From contig CAKVFH010000002.1 in the NCBI GenBank assembly GCA_934746515.1, forward strand, positions 1-64,000: a stretch of DNA of 64,000 bases. Reading direction: 5' to 3'. Positions 15,846 through 24,249 of the stretch are shown here, piece after piece. The position numbers and the translations under genes were made by a program. Source of the stretch: an uncultured Clostridia bacterium. Lineage in GTDB: Bacteria; Bacillota; Clostridia; Christensenellales; UBA1242. Within the stretch, counting starts at the first letter, position 1, and each line of letters starts with the position of its first letter. The notes under the pieces were generated by a model, which did no database searches, was not told the DNA's origin, and was given only the letters and a program-made list of their open reading frames with translations.

Positions 15846-16535
15846 TTATGCAAGTTTCATTATTGCAACTTTCATTTTGTCTAAAATTTTCTTTTCAATT
15901 CTTGAAATGTAGCTTTGTGAAATATCAAAATAGTCTGCAACTTGTTTCTGAGTCATTTCACCTTTACCATTAAAACCATAACGCATATACATTATCTCTT
16001 TTTCTTTTTTAGACAAGTGCTCCAAAACATAAGTAAGGTTCGAAAACTCGTCTTCTTTGTCTAGGTTTTTCGAAACTTCATCTTTGTCACCAGACAGCAC
16101 ATCACTTATGCAAAGTTCATTGCCTTCAGAATCGGTGTTAAGTGGCTCATATAGAGAAACTTCCTGTTTTTGTTTTGCAATCTTTCTTAAGTGCATCAAA
16201 ATTTCGTTTTCTATGCATCTTGAAGCATAGGTTGCAAGTTTTATATTTTTTGAATTATCAAAAGATTCAACAGCTTTAATGAGACCGATTGTGCCAATAG
16301 ATATTAAATCTTCAATGCTAACATTTGTGTTATCAAATTTTTGTGCAGTGTAAACCACAAGTCTTAAGTTTCTTTCAATCAACTGATTTCTAGCTTCATC
16401 ACTGCCAACTTTCATTTTGTTTGTCATTTCTAACTCTGCATCACTTGAAAGTTTTTCCGGCAAGATTTCACCAGCCGTTGCAATATAAAAAACATGATTT
16501 TTAACAGCAAAAATTTTATGAAGAAATTTAAACAT
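15846..16535 (-). CDS. sigE: RNA polymerase sigma-E factor precursor
   Basis: Sigma-E drives early mother-cell transcription. The 229-residue pro-protein has an N-terminal pro-sequence of roughly 20-29 residues (MFKFLHKIFAVKNHVFYIATAGE) thought to be cleaved by SpoIIGA, then LPEKLSSDAELEM, region 2 (ERNLRLVVYTAQKFDNTNVSIEDLISIGTIGLIKAVESFD...LATYASRCIENEILMHLRK) and region 4 (EMTQKQVADYFDISQSYISRIEKKI). It lies eight bases after spoIIGA in the classic spoIIG operon. The sigma-E-like promoter of spoIVA is a likely target. Confidence 0.97.
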   Translation of the reverse strand: MFKFLHKIFAVKNHVFYIATAGEILPEKLSSDAELEMTNKMKVGSDEARNQLIERNLRLVVYTAQKFDNTNVSIEDLISIGTIGLIKAVESFDNSKNIKLATYASRCIENEILMHLRKIAKQKQEVSLYEPLNTDSEGNELCISDVLSGDKDEVSKNLDKEDEFSNLTYVLEHLSKKEKEIMYMRYGFNGKGEMTQKQVADYFDISQSYISRIEKKILDKMKVAIMKLA

Positions 16536-16543
16536 AAAACCTC

Positions 16544-17362
16544 CTACAAAAAATCTCTATGAAGCAAGCAATCGTATTTTCCATTATCAAAAGTTTTATC
16601 AACAATTCCAACAGCACACGAAACATCTTCGCACCTGTCTTTAAATTTTAGCGTTACATTTTTATTATCAAAAATTGGAATTTCAAATCCAGACCCAGAC
16701 ACTGTGTCGCACTTAATTTTTCGACACTTAAATTTAATGAGCCAATCAATATCTTCTGATGACAAAAATTTTTTTAGTGAATCAAGCGAAACTATGATAA
16801 CTGGTTTTCGTGTGAGCGGATCAACCAAACAATTGCCACTATCAATGAGACCATAAAAAGAGATATGTTTTTCTTTGATTGTTAATGACACATTTGCCAA
16901 ATGTTCTCTTAAAAATTTATTTTTATTTATATTTCTCACAAACACAAAAAGCGCAAAAATGTATAAAATTATACAAAAAATGATTAAAAACTCGTGATTT
17001 TTCGGAATTTTTTGCAAAATTGTACTTTCAATTGTAACTTTTAACCACAGAGATAAAAAGCTCATCAGTCCACCAAAAGACAGCAAAATCACAAGTTCGC
17101 TAAACGCTAAAGTTGCGACTCTTTTGGGTTTAAATGAATCAGTTAAAAAGAACAAACAAAACAACTGCGACACAACTTTTAAAAGCACGCACAAACAAAA
17201 ACTTTCTATCAGTTGAACACTGACAACACTTGCGCAAATCTTTGGCACTTGCAAAAACAATAAAAATAAAAATTTGAATCTTATTTTAAAAAGCTTGCAA
17301 ACAAGAAAATCTGAAACGAATTCTATAATGAATAAACTTAAAATAATATTGATTTTTTCCAT
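16544..17362 (-). CDS. spoIIGA: Sigma-E processing peptidase SpoIIGA
   Basis: SpoIIGA is the membrane aspartic protease that activates pro-sigma-E. The protein (272 residues from ATG 17362) has about five N-terminal membrane helices followed by a cytoplasmic protease domain with the catalytic Asp in FYGLIDSGNCLVDPLTRKPVIIV, and ends with the typical YDCLLHRDFL. The sequence is divergent in the membrane part. There is no Shine-Dalgarno; TATAAT ends six bases before this ATG, indicating a leaderless transcript. An upstream ATG at 17395 would precede the -10 box and is unlikely. Confidence 0.92.
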   Translation of the reverse strand: MEKINIILSLFIIEFVSDFLVCKLFKIRFKFLFLLFLQVPKICASVVSVQLIESFCLCVLLKVVSQLFCLFFLTDSFKPKRVATLAFSELVILLSFGGLMSFLSLWLKVTIESTILQKIPKNHEFLIIFCIILYIFALFVFVRNINKNKFLREHLANVSLTIKEKHISFYGLIDSGNCLVDPLTRKPVIIVSLDSLKKFLSSEDIDWLIKFKCRKIKCDTVSGSGFEIPIFDNKNVTLKFKDRCEDVSCAVGIVDKTFDNGKYDCLLHRDFL

Positions 17363-17368
17363 GGCTTT

Positions 17369-17374
17369 ATTATA
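17369..17374 (-). promoter_or_regulatory. -10 box of the spoIIG operon
   Basis: TATAAT on the minus strand, six bases before the spoIIGA ATG. No good -35 is seen, as expected for an activator-dependent promoter. A partial Spo0A-box-like CGACAAA lies on the minus strand at 17445-17451, beyond the ftsZ terminator. Confidence 0.45.
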
Positions 17375-17400
17375 GAAAAAACATATTGATTTCACTAAAA

Positions 17401-17429
17401 ATAAAAATGGCTATAAAGCCATTTTTTTA
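17401..17429 (-). terminator. Terminator of ftsZ
   Basis: AAAAATGGCT and AGCCATTTTT form a 10-bp stem with a short loop and T runs. It separates ftsZ from spoIIGA, so the spoIIG operon has independent control. Confidence 0.85.
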
Positions 17430-17466
17430 TCCGTTTTTACCTTTTTGTCGCTAAAAAAGTAGAACG

Positions 17467-18936
17467 CTATTTATTAAATTTTCTTCTCAAGAATGGTGGA
17501 ATTTCTGCATTGTCAACTTTAACATTTGAATCAAGTCTTGCAGTTCTTTCAATATTAACTGGTTGGCTTGGTTTTGCTGGCGATGCTACTGGACGATTTA
17601 CATTTTGCATATTTTGATTTTGTCCATCATAATTTGGCTGAGCTAAATTCACATTATTATTTGTGATACCATATTTTCTATCAAACTCTTCTTCCATGTT
17701 TTGCATTGGTTTGTTGCCATTTGGATTGCTGCTTAATTTATTCCAAAGATCAATGTCTGTGTAACTTTCCTTTTTTGGTTGCATGAATTCTGGTTGCATA
17801 ATTGGCTGTTGAACTTTTGGTCCGGCTTCATTTTTTTCAAATAAAGACATCATGGTTGGCTTTCCTGCAACAAAATCATTGAATCTATTTCTATCAAAAT
17901 TGCCTGTGTCTTGTGGTTTAACCATGTTTGGAATTTGCACACCAGATGGTTTTTGTGCTTGTCCAGATGCAGTTGCATTTTCAAATCTGCTTCCTTCAAA
18001 ACCAGTAGCAACAATTGTAACAATCATTCTATCATTGAAATTTTCATCAATTGTTGTTCCGAAAATTGTGTTAGCATCAGGTGAAACAACTTCTTTTACA
18101 AGATTTACCGCATCATTAACTTCTTCAAGTGTTAAATCGAAGCCACCTTTGATGTTAATAATAACAGCTTTTGCGCCATTGATTGATGTTTCCAAAAGTG
18201 GACTTGCAATTGCTTGACGAACGGCAATTTCGTTTCTTTTTTCGCCCTTACCTTCACCAATGCCCATGTGCGCAAGTCCCCTGTTTTTCATAACAGTTCT
18301 AACATCTGCAAAGTCAAGATTGATAAGTGATGGTGTTGCGATAAGGTCAGAAATGCCTTGAATACCTTGTCTCAAAACTTCATCAGCATACTTGAAAGCA
18401 TCAACAATACTTGTGCCTTTTGGTGCAATTGAAAGCAATCTATCATTAGGAATAACAACCAATGTATCAACACACTTGCTAAGGTTTTTTATACCAATTT
18501 CCGCATTTGATAGTCTTGTTCTTCCTTCAAATTCAAATGGTTTTGTTACAACTGCAATGGTTAAAATTCCCATTTCACGAGCAATACTTGCAATAACAGG
18601 AGCTGCGCCAGTTCCAGTTCCGCCACCCATACCAGCAGTGATGAAAACAAGGTCAACACCACGAAGGCGTTCACAGATTTGTGCTCTGCTTTCTTCAGCA
18701 GCCTTTCTACCAATTTCAGGATCAGCGCCAGCACCCAAACCTTTTGTTAATTTTTCACCCAGCTGAATTTGCATTGAAGCTTTGCTCATCATCAGAGCTT
18801 GTTTATCTGTGTTTGCAGCAACAAAAGACGCGCTTTTCAAACCTGACGCGATCATACGATTCACAGCATTGCAACCGCCGCCACCGACGCCCACAACCAA
18901 AATTTTACAAATAGGTGTAATATTATTTATTTCCAT
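17467..18936 (-). CDS. ftsZ: Cell division protein FtsZ
   Basis: The tubulin-like GTPase that forms the division ring. The N-terminal GTP-binding parts are intact (VVGVGGGGCNAVNRM; ITAGMGGGTGTGAAPVIAS; the T7 loop NLDFADVRTVM). The core ends near residue 320. It is followed by a long (about 155-residue) Gln/Asn/Pro/Met-rich linker and the C-terminal conserved peptide EIPPFLRRKF, the docking site for FtsA and other anchors. At 489 residues it is longer than the usual 350-400 because of the linker. Confidence 0.98.
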   Translation of the reverse strand: MEINNITPICKILVVGVGGGGCNAVNRMIASGLKSASFVAANTDKQALMMSKASMQIQLGEKLTKGLGAGADPEIGRKAAEESRAQICERLRGVDLVFITAGMGGGTGTGAAPVIASIAREMGILTIAVVTKPFEFEGRTRLSNAEIGIKNLSKCVDTLVVIPNDRLLSIAPKGTSIVDAFKYADEVLRQGIQGISDLIATPSLINLDFADVRTVMKNRGLAHMGIGEGKGEKRNEIAVRQAIASPLLETSINGAKAVIINIKGGFDLTLEEVNDAVNLVKEVVSPDANTIFGTTIDENFNDRMIVTIVATGFEGSRFENATASGQAQKPSGVQIPNMVKPQDTGNFDRNRFNDFVAGKPTMMSLFEKNEAGPKVQQPIMQPEFMQPKKESYTDIDLWNKLSSNPNGNKPMQNMEEEFDRKYGITNNNVNLAQPNYDGQNQNMQNVNRPVASPAKPSQPVNIERTARLDSNVKVDNAEIPPFLRRKFNK

Positions 18937-18947
18937 AATCTACCTCG

Positions 18948-20093
18948 TTAAATTTCTAACATTGAATCCATCAATTCTTCACTTTGAAGAAGCATATATA
19001 ATAGCCCAACTTCCGATGAAAAATCAGGACCATTTATGTTTGGATAAGTTGGAGCAACCAAGTTTATCTTTCTTTTAAGTTTATTTGAAAGGATTGGCTT
19101 AATTCCCTTGATATAGTTAAAACCACCGCCAGTGAAATTTATTGGCAAAAAGTCTGGCAATGCATAAACACAATTATCAAAGCATTTTTGAATATAGTCG
19201 CATATCATTTCAATTCTGTCGGTCGCGATTTCATTTGCAGCACTAGCCGAATATGTTTGCATGTGTCCATCGTTTCCGTCGACTTCATAAACATCTCTTG
19301 GGCCAGCTCGCCAGCCAAGAACGATTTTATGTTTCATTTTTTCCGCTTCACTGAACGAAATTTTCAAACACTCCGCAAGGTCAGCTGTTATATATCCACC
19401 GCCGAGCGAAAAGCTGTTTAAAAACAATAGTCCATTCCCCCTGAAAATTGCAACATTGGTTGTTATGTAGCCAACATCCACCAAAATTGAATATTTATCT
19501 CTCGCCTTTGGATCAAACAAATAAAGCCCTTCAGCAAGGTTAGCGCTAATAAACCCCCTAACCATAATTTTGAGTTCTGCAAAAATTGACTTGAACATTC
19601 CGGTAAAAGATTTTCTTGCAAGCACATACGACACAACACCTGTGATAGTTTTTGCTTTAATGCCAATAGGATCAATAACTCTTTTTGCTCCGTCAATTTC
19701 ATAGTAGATAACAGATTTGTTAATCACCGTAAACATTGGATCGCCTTCAAAATCATTGCCTGTTTCAAAAATATTTTCAACATCAAAAGGTGTTATTTTT
19801 TTATATTTTGGAAATGTTAGATTTATAGATTTTGTTACGCACGAACAAAACTCGCCAGGAACACCCACAAAAATTTCATAAACTTTTTTATCGCTTGAAA
19901 TCTCTGCGTTTGAAATGCTGTTTGCAATAACAAGCTTCAAGTTCTCCGGCTCCAAAAATTCAGCATTTTGAAATCCAGCATAAAAAATCTCACCTTTACC
20001 ACTAACATTAAAGGTGTTATTAACGCCACGCTCACCAATCATTGTAACGATTGAAGTTGAGCCCACATCAACAATGGCAACTGTATTTTTCAT
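18948..20093 (-). CDS. ftsA: Cell division protein FtsA, short form
   Basis: An actin-like ATPase that links FtsZ to the membrane in most bacteria. Conserved parts include VAIVDVGSTSIVTMIGE (phosphate 1), ILVDVGYITTNVAIF (phosphate 2), SLGGGYITADLAE and the adenosine loop PINFTGGGFNYIKGI. The 381-residue protein stops right after the final ATPase helix (DFSSEVGLLYMLLQSEELMDSMLEI). It has no linker and no C-terminal amphipathic membrane-targeting helix; B. subtilis FtsA has about 440 residues. The stop is followed directly by the ftsZ ribosome site. The spacing of its own AGGAG is long. Confidence 0.88.
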   Translation of the reverse strand: MKNTVAIVDVGSTSIVTMIGERGVNNTFNVSGKGEIFYAGFQNAEFLEPENLKLVIANSISNAEISSDKKVYEIFVGVPGEFCSCVTKSINLTFPKYKKITPFDVENIFETGNDFEGDPMFTVINKSVIYYEIDGAKRVIDPIGIKAKTITGVVSYVLARKSFTGMFKSIFAELKIMVRGFISANLAEGLYLFDPKARDKYSILVDVGYITTNVAIFRGNGLLFLNSFSLGGGYITADLAECLKISFSEAEKMKHKIVLGWRAGPRDVYEVDGNDGHMQTYSASAANEIATDRIEMICDYIQKCFDNCVYALPDFLPINFTGGGFNYIKGIKPILSNKLKRKINLVAPTYPNINGPDFSSEVGLLYMLLQSEELMDSMLEI

Positions 20094-20205
20094 AGCTGAA
20101 CTAATACTTCTCCTATAATAATTTAAGTATATTCGAGATGAAAATTTATGTCAAACAAAAATATTGTCAATTACTAAATTATGTGCGAAAAGTTATATTT
20201 TTATT

Positions 20206-20232
20206 AAAAAGGACAGCCCTATGGACTATCCT
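20206..20232 (-). terminator. Terminator after ftsQ
   Basis: On the minus strand AAGGATAG and CTGTCCTT form an 8-bp stem with one G-U pair, followed by five T. ftsA-ftsZ must therefore be expressed at least partly from elsewhere. Confidence 0.75.
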
Positions 20233-21041
20233 TCTTGCTTTTTTATAATACAATCATTTCCGTCAGAAATAATGATAACCTTTTTTGATAAATCAATATT
20301 TTTAAGACTATCATCTGTTCCGGTGTAAACAATCGTTGCTTTGTATGCCTTGGTTTTCAAGTTGCTTGAACCAATGATTTCAATTTCACAACCTGCTTCA
20401 TAGTTTATGTCGCCAGACTTCATTGTTAATGTGAATGTGTCAGAAGTTTTGTTATAATCAATCGCACTCACTACAAAATAATCTTTCGTTTTTCCGTAAA
20501 CACCAGCAGTTATTTCGTTCAGTTTTTGAAGTTCTGCACTGTTATTTAAAAAGTCACCAACATAAGTTTTTTCTGAAATGTATTTAACTTCAACTGTTTT
20601 TGTTTGCATGCTTTTTGATTCAAGTTCAGCCGTTGTTAAACATTCCAAAACTTTAAATTCATCATCTAAAACATACCATTTGTCGCTTGACTCGGAATCA
20701 TGAATTCTATATTTTGGTATACGCTCTGAAATATAGATGCAAACCTTGTTTGGAAACTTTCTCAAAACCTGCTGAACCTTAACATACGGATTATTTTTTT
20801 CAATTTTGGCAACATTTGATTTCGTGTTTATGAAAAGTACAGACTTTTTATAGTCAAACTCTGCGCTTTCTTTAACCTTATCTAAAATGCCTGTTTCAAG
20901 CCTTGTTTCGTCTTGAGCAAGTCTTGTTCTAAACTCAACACTAACACTGCCAAGTTTTGTTAAAAGATACACACCACCAACAATAACAAACAAACTTGCC
21001 AGCACCGACACCAAAACTATCCAAAATTTTTTCCTTTTCAT
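20226..21041 (-). CDS. ftsQ: FtsQ/DivIB-type division protein
   Basis: A 271-residue bitopic protein: short basic cytoplasmic start (MKRKKFW), one membrane helix (about 8-29), then a POTRA-like region. IEKNNPYVKVQQVLRKFPNKVCIYISERIPKY is the family hallmark, followed by YVLDDEFKVLE and a beta domain. FtsQ/DivIB joins FtsL and DivIC to control septal wall synthesis. Its place between murA and ftsA supports the call. The sequence is otherwise divergent, so orthology rests on topology, POTRA pattern and context. Confidence 0.87.
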   Translation of the reverse strand: MKRKKFWIVLVSVLASLFVIVGGVYLLTKLGSVSVEFRTRLAQDETRLETGILDKVKESAEFDYKKSVLFINTKSNVAKIEKNNPYVKVQQVLRKFPNKVCIYISERIPKYRIHDSESSDKWYVLDDEFKVLECLTTAELESKSMQTKTVEVKYISEKTYVGDFLNNSAELQKLNEITAGVYGKTKDYFVVSAIDYNKTSDTFTLTMKSGDINYEAGCEIEIIGSSNLKTKAYKATIVYTGTDDSLKNIDLSKKVIIISDGNDCIIKKQEG

Positions 21042-21047
21042 TTGATA

Positions 21048-22298
21048 TTATTCTACCTTTTCTATATTTGCTCCTAGACTCTTTAATTTTTCATCGAAGT
21101 TATAATAACCCCTTTCAATGTGAAAAATTTCATCAACTTCAGTTTTGCCTTTTGCAACAAGACCAGCAAGCACAAGCCCCGCACCGCCACGAAGATCCGG
21201 ACATTTCACTTTTGCAGGCTTAAGTTTTGATACACCCACAACAGTCGCGTAACACTCACTAACATTGATTTTTGCGCCCATTTTCAAAAGTTCTTGAACA
21301 ACTTTAAACCTTGCTTCAAAAACGGTTTCATGAATAATTGATGTGCCTTTTGATATTGTTTGCATAACCAAAACCAGCGATTGCAAATCTGTTGGAAACC
21401 TTGGAAATGTTCCCGTTTCAACTTTTCCGATTGATTTTAGTCTAGAAAAATTTTCTAGCATTATTCTATCACTAAACAAATCAATCTTGCAACCAGAATT
21501 ACGCAAAAAAACTATTAGTGGCAATAAAAATTTTGGGTCAATTCCTTCAACTTCAATTTTTCCGCCACACATCGCGCCAGCCACTAAAAATGTGCCTGCC
21601 ATAATCCTGTCACCGATACACTTAAAATTAGTGCCATGCAGTTTTTTAACGCCATAAATCACAATAGTTTCATAGCCAGCACCAAAAATTTTTCCGCCCA
21701 TTGAATTGATAAATTTCGCAAGATCAACAATCTCTGGTTCTCTGGCACAGTTTTTTATAACAGTGATTTCTCCGTCTGAAAGCACCGCCGACATCATGAT
21801 ATTTTCTGTTGCACCAACACTCGGAAACGAAAGCTCAACTTCCCCACAAATAGGTTTTGAAGCATCTGAATAAATCAAATCGTTTGCATAAGAAAATCTA
21901 ACGCCAAGATTTTTAAGCCCCGCAATATGAATATCGATTGGTCTTTTCCCGATATCACAACCGCCCGGAGATGTGAAAATGGCTTTTCTATATCTCGCCA
22001 AAATTGGTCCCAACATAAAGATGCTGGACCTTAATGTTTTAGTTTCCGCCATAATAACTGAAGTGCTATTAAGCGAACCAGATATTATTAAATTATTATC
22101 GGAAATGTTGACCGTTTTGCCAAGTTTTTTTAGTATCGCCGACATTTCAATAACATCCAAATACATTGGAATGTCTCTTATAACACACTCTTCATCGCAC
22201 ATAATCGTTGCCGCAATAATTGGAAGTATTGCATTTTTTGCTAAATCAGCCTGAATTTTTCCAAAAAGTTTATTTCCACCATTAACTAAATATTTCAT
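21048..22298 (-). CDS. murA: UDP-N-acetylglucosamine 1-carboxyvinyltransferase
   Basis: MurA carries out the first committed step of peptidoglycan synthesis, adding enolpyruvate from PEP to UDP-GlcNAc. The 416-residue protein has the inverted alpha/beta repeat pattern, the substrate lysine region (GGNKLFGKIQ), and the loop SPGGCDIGKRPIDIHI, whose cysteine is the PEP- and fosfomycin-reactive residue. Near the end, LRGGAGLVLAGLVAKGKTEVDEIFHIERGY is typical. It is transcribed ahead of ftsQ with six bases between them. Confidence 0.97.
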   Translation of the reverse strand: MKYLVNGGNKLFGKIQADLAKNAILPIIAATIMCDEECVIRDIPMYLDVIEMSAILKKLGKTVNISDNNLIISGSLNSTSVIMAETKTLRSSIFMLGPILARYRKAIFTSPGGCDIGKRPIDIHIAGLKNLGVRFSYANDLIYSDASKPICGEVELSFPSVGATENIMMSAVLSDGEITVIKNCAREPEIVDLAKFINSMGGKIFGAGYETIVIYGVKKLHGTNFKCIGDRIMAGTFLVAGAMCGGKIEVEGIDPKFLLPLIVFLRNSGCKIDLFSDRIMLENFSRLKSIGKVETGTFPRFPTDLQSLVLVMQTISKGTSIIHETVFEARFKVVQELLKMGAKINVSECYATVVGVSKLKPAKVKCPDLRGGAGLVLAGLVAKGKTEVDEIFHIERGYYNFDEKLKSLGANIEKVE

Positions 22299-22329
22299 AA
22301 TTCACCTACTAATTAGATTATTCAAACAA

Positions 22330-22362
22330 ACAAAAAAAGTTGAGTGCCCCCAACCTTTTTGT
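22330..22362 (-). terminator. Terminator of the degV-type gene
   Basis: On the minus strand GTTG...CAAC with flanking A/T pairs is followed by seven T, downstream of the stop at 22495. The rest of 22363-22494 shows no feature. Confidence 0.6.
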
Positions 22363-22494
22363 TTTTATGAATTTAGTAGATTTTTTTACTTATAATTTTG
22401 GACTAAAAATTTTTTCTTACACCAACTTTTTGAAATAAAAATTTATGTCCAATTGTTCATTTTGTGTGTATCATCTTTTGTAAATCAAAATAGT

Positions 22495-23364
22495 TTACAA
22501 TTTTTTTCTTTCTTCCTTTGCAATAAAGAAAACAGCCAAAGTTCCAGGTCCAGAGTGACAACCAATAACAGGGCCCAAATGTGTTATAACAGGTTTAAGT
22601 GATGTTGTAGCTTCAATCTTTTCCTTTAACATAAGAGCATCTTGCAAACAGTTTGCGTGCGAAATAAAGCAATAAGAATAGTTTCCGTCAAAAGTTTTTT
22701 CAACCAAACTTGCAATTGATGAAATTGATTTCTTTCTTGAAATAACCTTATGCATAACTTCAAGTGTTCCAATAGTGCTCATTTGCATAACTGGTTTAAT
22801 ATTTAAAAGGTTTCCAAAGAAAGCTTTTTTCGAATCAATTCTTCCACCATTTGCAAGATAAGTAAGCGAGTCAACAGTGAAAAAGTGCATGATTTTTAGC
22901 TTAACACTTTCAACAAACGCAACAAGCTCACCAATATCATCACATTTATTTGCATAATCTCTTGCAATAACACCCAAAAGTCCATGTCCTGAACAAGCGC
23001 AAAGTGAATCAACAATATAAATTTTGTTATCATGTTTTTTATTAAGTTCTTCTGCAACTTGCTTTGCAACTGCACCAGTTCCACTCAATCCGCTTGAAAA
23101 AGCAATATGCAAAATGGGTTTGTTTTGTTTCAAAAGCTTTTCAAAATATTTTTCATAATTAAACGCATTGATTTGAGAAGTTCCAGTCTTTTTCTTTTGA
23201 ATCATTTTTTCGTAAAGTTTAGACGAAACCACACCGTCGTTTTGTGTGCTAAACTGCTCACCATCAACTTCAAAGTCCATATCAATAATAGATAAATTAT
23301 ATTTTTCAATTTGTTCATTTTCAAGATCGCATGTTGCTTCCAATGAAATAATAACATCCAACAT
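22495..23364 (-). CDS. DegV-family fatty-acid-binding protein
   Basis: DegV/FakB-type proteins bind a fatty acid for phosphorylation by the FakA kinase. The 289-residue protein has the family landmarks: ISLEATCDLENEQIEKYNLSIIDMDFEVDGEQF, the TSQIN motif (KKTGTSQINAFNYEKYFE), AFSSGLSGTGAVA, the domain-2 stretch FFTVDSLTYLANGGRIDSKKAFFGNLLNIKPVM, and the C-terminal GPVIGCHSGPGTLAVFF. A good ribosome site (GGAGGG) precedes the ATG, and TATAAT at 23389-23394 is a candidate -10. It is a single-gene unit. The fatty-acid specificity cannot be told. Confidence 0.93.
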   Translation of the reverse strand: MLDVIISLEATCDLENEQIEKYNLSIIDMDFEVDGEQFSTQNDGVVSSKLYEKMIQKKKTGTSQINAFNYEKYFEKLLKQNKPILHIAFSSGLSGTGAVAKQVAEELNKKHDNKIYIVDSLCACSGHGLLGVIARDYANKCDDIGELVAFVESVKLKIMHFFTVDSLTYLANGGRIDSKKAFFGNLLNIKPVMQMSTIGTLEVMHKVISRKKSISSIASLVEKTFDGNYSYCFISHANCLQDALMLKEKIEATTSLKPVITHLGPVIGCHSGPGTLAVFFIAKEERKKL

Positions 23365-23507
23365 AAATTTCCCTCCAAGTACAAATCTATTATATCTTTG
23401 AAGAACAAAAAAGTTGCTCTATTATATCAAAACACACTATACTAAAATAATTCTCACTATACCGACAAGAAATTACACTCCACTCACAGTAGAATGCCGA
23501 TTTTTTA

Positions 23508-23535
23508 TTGACAATATCTGTCAAATTCATATAAT
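23508..23535 (+). promoter_or_regulatory. Consensus promoter with palindromic -35, XRE gene
   Basis: TTGACA (23508-23513), 16-bp spacer, TATAAT (23530-23535), and ATG only seven bases later. The -35 is half of a perfect 17-bp palindrome, TTGACA-ATATC-TGTCAA (23508-23524), a likely operator. Confidence 0.75.
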
Positions 23536-23542
23536 TATAACT

Positions 23543-24145
23543 ATGAATAACTTAGAAAAAACATTTTCAAACAACTTAACAAAGTATAGAACTTTAATGG
23601 GATTAAAACAATCAGAACTTGCAAAAATGATCAATTATTCCGATAAATCTATCTCGAAATGGGAGCGTGGCGAAGGTCTTCCAGATCTAAAAGCAACAAT
23701 AAAACTTTGCGAAATTTTCGGAATAACCGTTGACGATATGTTAAAAGAAAACGACGACCATGACAAAAAAATCACAAAAACTATCGTGGTTAAAAATAAA
23801 AAGCATACTTTGGTTAGCATCCTTTCAGCAAGTCTTGTTTGGTTTGTTGCAACAATTGTCTATATTTCACTTTTAATTACACAAACACCAGGAAATATTT
23901 GGCTTACATTTATTTATGCAATACCAGTCAGCTCAATCGTTTTGCTAGTTTTCAGTTCAATTTGGGGCAACAATGTTCACCAAGCAATTTGCGTTTCTTG
24001 CATATTATGGGGCATAATTTTATCAATCGCCTTTTCAATTTCAACTAGACTAATTTGGTTTATTGCAGTCATTGGTGCAGTCTTCCAAATCATGATTATT
24101 CTTTGGTTCATCTTGAAAAAGTTGAGAGCAAAAAAATCATTATAA
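23543..24145 (+). CDS. XRE regulator fused to a membrane domain
   Basis: A 200-residue protein with an N-terminal XRE helix-turn-helix (MGLKQSELAKMINYSDKSISKWERGEGLPDLKATIKLCEIFGITVDDML), a short basic linker, and four predicted membrane helices (about 85-195). This HTH-plus-membrane layout is common in Bacillota, but its signal is usually unknown. The ORF is open upstream to 23414, yet a perfect promoter ends seven bases before ATG 23543, so that ATG is the start and the mRNA should be leaderless. A palindrome within the promoter suggests autoregulation. Confidence 0.88.
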   Translation: MNNLEKTFSNNLTKYRTLMGLKQSELAKMINYSDKSISKWERGEGLPDLKATIKLCEIFGITVDDMLKENDDHDKKITKTIVVKNKKHTLVSILSASLVWFVATIVYISLLITQTPGNIWLTFIYAIPVSSIVLLVFSSIWGNNVHQAICVSCILWGIILSIAFSISTRLIWFIAVIGAVFQIMIILWFILKKLRAKKSL

Positions 24146-24164
24146 TTTTTTCACACAAACACAA

Positions 24165-24233
24165 AATAAAAACACAGACTATAAGAATCATACCTGTTTA
24201 AGGTTTTCTTAAATCTGTGTTTTATTTTTTATA
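24165..24233. terminator. Bidirectional terminator
   Basis: ATAAAAACACAGA and TCTGTGTTTTAT form the outer stem around a nested TAAGAA/TTCTTA hairpin, with T-rich tails on both strands. It serves the convergent genes at 23543 and 24250. Confidence 0.7.
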
Positions 24234-24249
24234 AAATTACTCAAATTCT

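Noticed and set aside
22399..22453. TTGGAC...GTCCAA inverted repeat downstream of degV as riboswitch or RNA
   Set aside because: Arms are only six bases, far apart, with no conserved RNA motif visible.
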